Positions 54,381-61,465 of a DNA stretch of 64,000 nucleotides are shown here, in pieces; the first letter of the stretch is position 1, and the number at the start of each line of letters is the position of its first letter. Under the pieces are notes generated by a model, which did not search any database, was not told where the DNA came from, and worked only from the letters and a program-made list of their open reading frames with translations. The translations under genes and the position numbers were made by a program. Source of the DNA: Microbulbifer sp. GL-2 (GTDB lineage Bacteria > Pseudomonadota > Gammaproteobacteria > Pseudomonadales > Cellvibrionaceae); the NCBI RefSeq assembly GCF_007183175.1, contig NZ_AP019807.1, forward strand, positions 3,468,001 to 3,532,000, given 5' to 3'.

Positions 54381-54887
54381 ATGTGGCGTTTTTTCGCTAA
54401 TGCGATATTGTTTGATATTGCTTGGCCGGTCTGTGTAATTATTGCCCGCCCATGGGTGGTAGTGCCATTTACATTGGCCAGCCTGGGATTCCACCTGATC
54501 TTCGTGGCAAATTTGCGCAGCGAGCCACTGTGGTTGGCAGGTATTTTCTTGTTTGGGGTGGGGGTGGATTCGGTGTTGTTCCACCTGGGAGTATTACAGA
54601 ATCTCAGTGGCAGTTCCTGGCCCCCGATCTGGCTGATTTGCCTGTGGCTTAACTTTGCTATGACATTGCGTTATAGCTTGGTGTTATTGCAGCGTAACCT
54701 ATGGCTGGCAACTTTATTGGGTGGGATTTTCGGGCCTTTCAGTTACTATACAGGCGCTCTCCTAAACGGCACAGTGGAACTACACCGGCCATTATGGCAA
54801 TCAATTTTAGTGCTCTCAGTGCTATGGGCTGTGATGTTACCAGCTTTTCTTCGACTGGCACGAGCTCTAAATACCACATCCCGTTAG
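54381..54887 (+). CDS. DUF2878 family membrane protein
   Basis: About 168 residues with five or six hydrophobic segments. It matches DUF2878 with FDIAWPVCVIIARPW near the N-terminus and FGVGVDSVLFHLGVL and GPFSYYTGALLNG further on. The function is unknown, but the family is commonly linked to CFA and DUF1365 genes. ATG 54381 lies one base past the cfa stop codon, so translation is coupled. Confidence 0.75.
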   Translation: MWRFFANAILFDIAWPVCVIIARPWVVVPFTLASLGFHLIFVANLRSEPLWLAGIFLFGVGVDSVLFHLGVLQNLSGSSWPPIWLICLWLNFAMTLRYSLVLLQRNLWLATLLGGIFGPFSYYTGALLNGTVELHRPLWQSILVLSVLWAVMLPAFLRLARALNTTSR

Positions 54888-54906
54888 ATATTTTTTAACC
54901 TGATTA

Positions 54907-55644
54907 ATGAATAGGTTAACCATTATTTCTATGAGGTTAAATATGTTAGAGTTGCTGGTTGCTCTGGCGATGTCAATAGCGGGCTGTGGTTATCAAGGTC
55001 AGACTACCGCAATGGGCTTGGCATTTGATCCTCAAAGCCAGAGTCTAAAATACTGTGAGTATTTCCTCCCCTCAGAAGGTGGTCGAATGCAGGTGCTTTA
55101 CTACTCACCTGTGGGACAGCTAATTGCTAAAAAGACATTACTGGATCATACAGGAGAACCTCGCGCTGGCACCACTATGCCGGAATTGGTACAGATAGAT
55201 CTTCGTCATGGTGAAGTTCGTGAAGTACTTAGGGAGCAGGGAAAATGGTTGATGCGTTATCGTAAATCTGCTCAGGAAAACTGGAAGAGTGCACGGCGTG
55301 ATACAGCCAGTATTGATGTAGTGGATGCGGGTTTTGAAGTGTATGTACGTAAACACTGGAAGGCATTGATTCGTGGCGATACCCTGAAATTTAACTTCGC
55401 CTCCCCACTACATGGGAATGCGATAAAATTACGAGCACATAAAGTAACCTGTACTGAAAAATTACATAACCAACTCTGTTTTCGTGTAGATGTAGCCCAA
55501 CCTCTGCTCCGCCTGTTTGCGGGTGATCTTGAGCTAGCCTACGATAAGTCCAGTCGCAGGTTGCTTTGGTTTGAGGGGGTGGTCAACATTCTCGATCCGG
55601 AGGCGAAAAGTCAACGTTTAAAGATTTTTTATCAGTATTATTGA
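54907..55644 (+). CDS. putative lipoprotein at the end of the lipid operon
   Basis: A 245-residue protein with a hydrophobic N-terminus and a lipobox-like SIAGC at about residues 23-27. The rest is strand-rich (MQVLYYSPVGQLIAKKTL, ALIRGDTLKFNFASPLHG) and ends in KIFYQYY. No domain was recognised. It begins 19 bp after DUF2878 and is likely the last gene of the operon. ATG 54943 (better ribosome site GAGG) and 54931 are alternative starts. It may bind modified lipids at the outer membrane, but that is inference. Confidence 0.6.
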   Translation: MNRLTIISMRLNMLELLVALAMSIAGCGYQGQTTAMGLAFDPQSQSLKYCEYFLPSEGGRMQVLYYSPVGQLIAKKTLLDHTGEPRAGTTMPELVQIDLRHGEVREVLREQGKWLMRYRKSAQENWKSARRDTASIDVVDAGFEVYVRKHWKALIRGDTLKFNFASPLHGNAIKLRAHKVTCTEKLHNQLCFRVDVAQPLLRLFAGDLELAYDKSSRRLLWFEGVVNILDPEAKSQRLKIFYQYY

Positions 55645-55767
55645 AAATTTAATTTTTCTATAATTAAAATCAATTTAATTATTGTAGGTTAAATGTTGAT
55701 CGGTGTATTTGTTGTGGATTTATATTATGCTGTGAACATCAATTATTTGTAGAGTGCAACCTGGCAA

Positions 55768-56697
55768 ATGGATTTCAAACAAGTCAGTTATTTTCTTGCG
55801 TTAGTGAAAACGCTCAATTTTACCCTTGCTGCTGAACAGTGCAACGTGACTCAGCCAGCGCTAACACAAGGTATTAAAAGGCTAGAAGAAGAGCTAGGTG
55901 GAAAGCTGGTTCTTCGTGAAGGTCGCCATATTGAGCTTACCGAGCTTGGTCGTAGTTTACGCAGTAGTTTTGAACAAATCGATCGTACCCGTCACTTGGT
56001 GAATATGACAGCCCGCGCAATTACCTCTGGAGAGGTTAGTGAGCTTAATATTGGGGTGATGTGCACTATTGGTCCTCAAGCCTTTGCTGAAATGTTAAAT
56101 CAATTTCGAACAAGCAACCCGCATATATCCATTGTGATCCATGATGTTGCGCCTCCCGCAATTGAAGAGCTCTTGCTAACTGGTAATCTCGATGCAGTTT
56201 TTTGCCTGTCGCAGAGCACAACACATCCAAGGCTTCGATATACTCAGTTATTTGAGGAGCCAATGGTTGTAGCATGCCCTCCAGGTCATGAATTCCTGAG
56301 CAATGAATCAATCTCTATATCCGATCTTACTAATCAACGCTATGTCGAGCGTTTACACTGTGAGCTTCGCCAGAAGGGCCAAGTATTTAATAAAGAGCAG
56401 GAACTAGAGCTGGATATTGTATTTCGTAGTGAGCGGGAAGATTGGATTCAGTGCCTCGTCCGCGAGGGCGCCGGGGTAAGTGTGATCCCTTTTCATTCCC
56501 TGATAAAGCCGACGCTTGATTACCGCCCCATCGCAGATCCCCCCTTATCAAGAAAGGTAGGACTGGCCACTGTAAACAATACCGTTTTGTCCCCTGGCCT
56601 GGAAAAATTTATGACTATTGCGAGCGCTCATGATTGGAGTTCTTTAACGCTCAAAAAATCAAATATGACTGTAAACCAGGCTCTTAAAGTTAATTAG
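55768..56697 (+). CDS. LysR-family transcriptional regulator
   Basis: A 309-residue LysR-type regulator. The N-terminal winged helix-turn-helix is MDFKQVSYFLALVKTLNFTL with AAEQCNVTQPALTQGIKRLE. The effector domain begins near residue 90 and has VACPPGHEFL. It overlaps the cytochrome P460 gene tail to tail by 8 bp, an antisense arrangement. Targets are unknown. A LysR regulator would usually control its divergent neighbour, but here the upstream neighbour is the operon lipoprotein on the same strand. Confidence 0.85.
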   Translation: MDFKQVSYFLALVKTLNFTLAAEQCNVTQPALTQGIKRLEEELGGKLVLREGRHIELTELGRSLRSSFEQIDRTRHLVNMTARAITSGEVSELNIGVMCTIGPQAFAEMLNQFRTSNPHISIVIHDVAPPAIEELLLTGNLDAVFCLSQSTTHPRLRYTQLFEEPMVVACPPGHEFLSNESISISDLTNQRYVERLHCELRQKGQVFNKEQELELDIVFRSEREDWIQCLVREGAGVSVIPFHSLIKPTLDYRPIADPPLSRKVGLATVNNTVLSPGLEKFMTIASAHDWSSLTLKKSNMTVNQALKVN

Positions 56698-57340
56698 CAT
56701 TGGGCAGTATAAGTGGAGTTACCAGTGGGCGATAGAGGTCCATAAAGACCATATCTTCTGTGGCATTGGCCATGTGGCAGCTTGCACAGGAGGCGATATC
56801 CATTACCTTAGTGCTGGCAGCATAAGGGGGAGCATGGTGACCAAAGTTGAAATACCCCCACCCTCTGGATTCTGGAAACCGAGTTGAGTCTTTTACAGAA
56901 ACATCCATACCGTTGACTTTCCCAGGAAAATAGCCGCGTCCTGAGGATTCATAGCGTGAGCCATCAGCTTCAGTTGCCTTCCCTCCGGTAAGTTGCAGTT
57001 CTTTCAGCATAATGGTTCCCTCCGGCCATTCGCCATGATCCCGATAGTACTGAAAGGCTTCTGGCTGAACATAGACATTGTGATATTCGGGAAAGCTGGC
57101 TTTACCGCCATTAAGTCCATTGGGGGTTATTGGCGATCCAATAAATACCCAACGACGAAAACCCTTTGGTTGCACCAGTACCAGCTTGTTGTCACCTGTC
57201 CATTCCGGTTCGATGACAATGTGCTTATAGCTGTTGGCAAAAGACGAGGGAGAACTTTTATAATCCTCATTTGCCATGGCTGATGAGGAGCAAGCAAGTA
57301 TTGCTGCAGTTATTGTAGTTTTCCAAATTTTGTAAATCAT
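56690..57340 (-). CDS. cytochrome P460 family protein
   Basis: About 216 residues from ATG 57340, with AAGGAG upstream and a signal peptide ending SAMAN. P460-family blocks are VLVQPKGFRRWVFIGSPIT, FPEYHNVYVQPEAF and FPESRGWGYFNF. The c-type heme motif CASCH is at residues 185-189, near the C-terminus as usual. Known relatives oxidise hydroxylamine, others detoxify NO. Whether the crosslinking lysine is present was not determined. Periplasmic location is expected. No ammonia-oxidation genes are nearby. Confidence 0.8.
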   Translation of the reverse strand: MIYKIWKTTITAAILACSSSAMANEDYKSSPSSFANSYKHIVIEPEWTGDNKLVLVQPKGFRRWVFIGSPITPNGLNGGKASFPEYHNVYVQPEAFQYYRDHGEWPEGTIMLKELQLTGGKATEADGSRYESSGRGYFPGKVNGMDVSVKDSTRFPESRGWGYFNFGHHAPPYAASTKVMDIASCASCHMANATEDMVFMDLYRPLVTPLILPNAN

Positions 57341-57839
57341 TTTGAATACTCCTTTGCTTTTAGTGGCTGGTTTTCTTAAAAAATCGCTTAGGAGTGAATA
57401 TATGAAATAACTTGATGGCTTCCCAATAAGCATTTAGGAGTTATTTATAAGTGGTGCTTATAGATTCAGGGCAAGGTAGTTTACTGCATGTGTAGATTTA
57501 GCAGAAAACTAACAGGTCGAACTGTGTTTACCCATGAGAGGCAGGGTCTGGCTTATAAGTTTATTTGCATCGCATTGACTACCTGCCGGTAGCATAGATT
57601 TTACTAAAGCGGATAAAAGTGCTACGTGAGGAAACTCCTTGTAAAAATTATCTTCTTTAAACCAAGCTGATCCTGAAACACCTCATTGTATGTAATGCTC
57701 GATATTCTGTCTGCTTGGTCACATTTTTCTTTGCTTTTAAACTCTTCTGGCTGGCGCGAACTTCTACCTGCGGCTAAACCTAAAGTAGAAATACATGTCA
57801 GCTCCACTATCTCTCAGCACTAGCTGTAAGGGGTATCCA
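57341..57839. other. spacer between the P460 and glycine-zipper genes
   Basis: About 500 bp between divergent genes with no supportable open frame. It holds both promoters. Confidence 0.4.
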
Positions 57840-58235
57840 ATGAAAACTGGTATTACTGTAACCGCTGGATTAGGCATGGCGCTTTTGTTCGGCTGTGCCG
57901 CTCAGCCGGAGCAGGTGCCCGGTGCTGGAGGAATCGTGATCGACACCTGGGGTGTCAACATGAATCAATATCAGATGGATCTCTCAGAGTGTAAGGGTAT
58001 TGCCTATTCCACCTATAGCGATCAGGGACGCCGTGGCTTGGCCGCTGCTGCGGGTGGTGCGGTGGTAGGAGGGGCACTCGGGGCAATAGTGGGTGATAGT
58101 AGTCGGGCTGCGGCTGCAGGCGCAGGTGCCGGTGCGCTGGTGGGTGGGCTCTCTGGTGCTGGTAGCGCCGGGGCTGAGGCAAACCAGATTATCAAGAATT
58201 GCCTGCGCGGTCGCGGTTATCGTGTACTGAACTGA
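57840..58235 (+). CDS. glycine-zipper outer-membrane lipoprotein
   Basis: About 131 residues from ATG 57840 (TAAGGGG upstream). A lipobox LLFGC closes the signal peptide at about Cys19. An Ala/Gly-rich stretch (about residues 75-115, GGAVVGGALGAIVGD) forms a glycine zipper, and the C-terminus has NCLRGRGYRVLN, typical of this class. Such proteins are anchored in the outer membrane and may support envelope integrity. A terminator follows. Confidence 0.8.
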   Translation: MKTGITVTAGLGMALLFGCAAQPEQVPGAGGIVIDTWGVNMNQYQMDLSECKGIAYSTYSDQGRRGLAAAAGGAVVGGALGAIVGDSSRAAAAGAGAGALVGGLSGAGSAGAEANQIIKNCLRGRGYRVLN

Positions 58236-58308
58236 ATTCCCTCACAGGAACTTGCCAGGTTTCTCGTAGGTCCTCTGATATTCAGCAACCTCATAGGACT
58301 TGGCTTGG

Positions 58309-58334
58309 GCCGGGAATTTCCCGGCTCTTTTTTT
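58309..58334 (+). terminator. rho-independent terminator of the glycine-zipper gene
   Basis: GCCGGGA and TCCCGGC pair around ATT, followed by TCTTTTTTT. It lies 74 bp past the stop codon and 78 bp before the alcohol dehydrogenase start. Confidence 0.85.
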
Positions 58335-58411
58335 ATGGCTGCACCGTAGGTTGGCGATATTGCCTGCGACAAGGCGATTACCCTGGCCGCTCACAATACT
58401 GGGAGTGTGTT

Positions 58412-59431
58412 ATGTCCAGCAACAGTACCATCAATGCCTACGCCGTAATGGAAGCTGGCGGCCCTTTCCAGCAGCATCAGATAAAACTGGGGGAGCTAGG
58501 TGCAACAGAAGTAGAGCTTGAGGTGCTGTATTGCGGAGTTTGTCATAGTGACCTCAGTATGATCGAAGACGAGTGGGGTGTTTCAAAATACCCGATGGTT
58601 GCAGGACATGAAGTGATTGGAAGGGTTACAGCTGCAGGTAAACAGGCCGGTCACTTTAAGCCTGGCATGGTTGTTGGACTTGGCTGGAATTCAGGTTACT
58701 GTGAGACATGCCACTCCTGCCGTCTGGGCAATCATAACCTCTGTGCCCAGGCTCGATTTACCGTCCTGACCAATGGTGGCTTTGCCGATAAGGTCCGGGC
58801 TGATATGTGCAGCCTGGTGGTGATCCCGGAAGGCATCGATCTTGTCTCTGCTGGCCCGTTACTGTGTGGCGGTATTACGGTCTTCAATCCAATGGTGCAA
58901 TTCGATATAAAACCCACCGACAAAGTGGCGGTAATTGGTATTGGTGGGCTGGGTCACCTGGCGCTGATGTTCTTAAATGCCTGGGGCTGTGAAGTAACTG
59001 CTTTTACCTCCAGTGAACACAAAAGAAAAGAAGCTCTCTCTTTGGGAGCTCATAAAACCTTGAATTCTCGTGATCCTGAAGAGATTAAATCAGCCACAAT
59101 GAGCTTTGATTTCATCATCTCGACAGTAAATGTAAATCTGGAGTGGGATCTCTATCTACAAGCGTTAAAGCCAAAAGGGCGTCTGCATTTTGTCGGTGCA
59201 ATCGTTAACCCGATCCAGTTTACTCTTTTCCCCATGATATTTGGACAACGCTCGATTTCTGCCTCTCCGGTAGGCAGCCCTGCTACTATGGAAACCATGC
59301 TCGACTTTGTTGCTCATCATCAGATAAGGCCACAGGTGGAAATTTTTCCTATGAGCCAGATTGAGGAAGCGTTTAAGCACTTGAAATCAGGTAAGTCAAA
59401 GTACCGGATTGTATTGTCCGGGGAGGAATAG
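58412..59431 (+). CDS. zinc-dependent alcohol dehydrogenase (MDR/CAD type)
   Basis: About 339 residues from ATG 58412, which has GGGAG upstream. The catalytic zinc ligands are in CGVCHSDLSM and GHEVIG, the structural zinc tetrad in CETCHSCRLGNHNLC, and the NAD(P)-binding Rossmann motif is GIGGLGHLAL. The pattern matches the cinnamyl-alcohol dehydrogenase-like branch that reduces aldehydes with NADPH. Substrate is uncertain. It stands alone between two terminator-bounded units. Confidence 0.9.
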   Translation: MSSNSTINAYAVMEAGGPFQQHQIKLGELGATEVELEVLYCGVCHSDLSMIEDEWGVSKYPMVAGHEVIGRVTAAGKQAGHFKPGMVVGLGWNSGYCETCHSCRLGNHNLCAQARFTVLTNGGFADKVRADMCSLVVIPEGIDLVSAGPLLCGGITVFNPMVQFDIKPTDKVAVIGIGGLGHLALMFLNAWGCEVTAFTSSEHKRKEALSLGAHKTLNSRDPEEIKSATMSFDFIISTVNVNLEWDLYLQALKPKGRLHFVGAIVNPIQFTLFPMIFGQRSISASPVGSPATMETMLDFVAHHQIRPQVEIFPMSQIEEAFKHLKSGKSKYRIVLSGEE

Positions 59432-60032
59432 AGGGCTTGCTCCGTAATCAATTTAATTTGCCAATAAAGATTGTTGTAACCCTATGGATAAATGCGAGAT
59501 ATTCCAAGCTAAAAAATATAATTTTCATGTTGTGGGCTAGGTAAACGGCAATGTAACTCACTGATTCCTGTTGGTTTAATGTGTAGCTTTTATACCGGGG
59601 GCTGGTGAGTGCGTTACAATTGATTTCACACATGAAGTAAAAGGGCTTCAGAACTCCTCTAGTCGTACTATTCAACAAATTGAGGCCTGCTGCCAAGTTT
59701 ACAACAATTAAGTCAGCACAAAAGATAAAAAAACGTTTGTGGGTAGGGGCATTTGGTGTATTAGGCTAAGTTTTTCTTGTCACCAACAATGAGTTGGTGG
59801 GGATAAGGAATTTTAGCTTTGTTTCCTGGGTTCTTGTTAGGCTTCCAGTGTTTTTCTTTAAATTATTTTAACGTTATTTGTTTAAGTTAAGGTGGGGTGG
59901 GTTTAGGCTAAGCTAGAGAGGAATTTTCTGGTATTTTATAAAAAACAACCCAGATATTCTGGGTTGTCAGTATTTTTTTAAAGGGCTGCCCAAGATTTCA
60001 ATTTTTAAGTGCGAAATTTTTTAAAGATGTCA
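59432..60032. other. intergenic region between convergent genes
   Basis: About 600 bp without a supportable gene. A hairpin CACCAAC-aatga-GTTGGTG lies at 59781-59799. The terminator of the downstream minus-strand gene is listed separately. Confidence 0.4.
59936..59967. terminator. terminator for the exported hydrolase gene
   Basis: ACAACCCAGA and TCTGGGTTGT form a 10-bp perfect stem around TAT, with T-rich sequence on the minus-strand side. A second T-run at 59971-59978 allows some termination in the plus direction. Confidence 0.75.
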
Positions 60033-60917
60033 TCATTTTTCAATGCTTGAGAGAAATTTATCAACAGAGCTATTGAACTCCTTAGATCTCTCCCAAAACA
60101 TCATATGTTTACCCATATATACTGTAGTCGCTGATGGGGTGTTGGTTTTTATCCATTTGTCTGCCACTTCCCTCATCTCACTTCGTACAATGTATAACAA
60201 GGGCATTTCTCCTTCCAGTGAAATAAGATCATCACTGTAGTCGAGATAAAAACCAGTAGCATTTGTAATTGAGGCGACACTACTGGATGTTTGACTGGCA
60301 ATTTTTGTTAGCCAGGCAATATTTTCCTCTGTGGGCTTCTCAAGCATCCATTGGACAAATTCCTTAATTACGTTGTCGCGGTCCTCAATGATGCCTTCTG
60401 TGAACCCTCGCGAATAGCCATCAGCGTCGTCATTGAGATACCAAACCCATTCATCCCTTGTGGCCCCGGAGATATCTGGTCCGGTATCGATCATAATCAT
60501 GGCTTTGAGCTTGTCTTTACCAAACTGATTCAAGTATGCCAGTTGCTCCGTTACTCCATATGACCAACCTGCCAAAATTACTTTTTTTAAGCCCAGCTTT
60601 TCAATCAATTGTGCTAGATCCCGAGCGTGCTGCTGGTAGGTATGGCCCTCTACAGGTTTCGATGACTTCCCCTGACCTCGAGGATCATACGTCAGTGCTC
60701 GATACTTTTTCGAATCTTTGAAGTGGGCGAGTTGATGTTCGAAAACCTCTGTTGACATCATCCATCCAGGAATAAAAATAATGGCCGTGTCTCCACTACC
60801 TGTCTGCTCATAATATATAGTCAGATCTTTATCTATTTTGACTTCTTCTGCAGCCACATGGTTAGTAAACAGGGCTAAGCCTGCAATTATCATTGCTGAA
60901 AAATTTTGCATTTTCAT
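60033..60917 (-). CDS. exported alpha/beta hydrolase
   Basis: A 294-residue protein with a signal peptide ending HVAAE. The alpha/beta-hydrolase motifs are FIPGWMMSTEVF (oxyanion loop), LAGWSYGVTEQL (nucleophile elbow), a late acid region and GKHMMFWE with the catalytic histidine. LTYDPRGQGKSSKP is typical of the epoxide hydrolase/haloperoxidase-like branch. It acts in the periplasm or outside the cell. GGAGAG precedes ATG 60917. Substrate unknown. Confidence 0.8.
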   Translation of the reverse strand: MKMQNFSAMIIAGLALFTNHVAAEEVKIDKDLTIYYEQTGSGDTAIIFIPGWMMSTEVFEHQLAHFKDSKKYRALTYDPRGQGKSSKPVEGHTYQQHARDLAQLIEKLGLKKVILAGWSYGVTEQLAYLNQFGKDKLKAMIMIDTGPDISGATRDEWVWYLNDDADGYSRGFTEGIIEDRDNVIKEFVQWMLEKPTEENIAWLTKIASQTSSSVASITNATGFYLDYSDDLISLEGEMPLLYIVRSEMREVADKWIKTNTPSATTVYMGKHMMFWERSKEFNSSVDKFLSSIEK

Positions 60918-61420
60918 AGTCTCTCCTCGTTTCCACCTGGAACTTTATATCTTTGGGCTAATATTCCCTAATCATTTCTACATTAACTTTTGATTTTTGT
61001 TGCATGCACAGTCAATTAACAGTTGTTTCATAGGGCGCCGCTTTTTGTTGTCTTGCCTTGCATCTATGTGTAAATTTTTGATCATATTTGTAAGTCTCTG
61101 AAAGTCAATAAATTGTCTTCGCTTTTGGGGGTAGACAAAGTTTCTCCTCGGACCCTATCTCTACAGCTGAAAAGACTATTGAGGGTGAATATATGATTGC
61201 TTAGTAGCCGAAACTAATGTGGAAATCTGAAATAAAAACAGAAGAGATAGAGTAATTCATACCTACGAGGGTAAGTATCGATAGAGATGTGTATGAGGTA
61301 TGCGGTCTGAAGTTAAAAGGGATTTCTATAAAAGCGGAAACTATCGATGCTGAGATAGTAATTTTCACTGGGGTTACCCGCATGCGAGTGAGTAAGTGAT
61401 TAACTGAACCTAGTTGTAGA
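60918..61420. other. intergenic region between exported hydrolase and putA
   Basis: About 500 bp with no supportable gene. A 78-codon minus-strand frame at 61201-61437 lacks a ribosome site and family likeness, so I do not call it. Confidence 0.4.
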
Positions 61421-61453
61421 GTTAGAAAGCTGGCCATTGGCCAGCTTTCTAAC
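61421..61453 (-). terminator. 15-bp perfect inverted repeat after putA
   Basis: GTTAGAAAGCTGGCC and its exact complement flank ATT, starting 12 bp past the putA stop. There is no T-run after the stem on the minus strand, so it may protect the 3' end rather than terminate by the classical mechanism. Confidence 0.55.
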
Positions 61454-61465
61454 TATCGCAGGGAC

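Noticed and set aside
61201..61437. 78-codon minus-strand frame between the hydrolase and putA
   Set aside because: No ribosome site, composition not protein-like, no family recognised.
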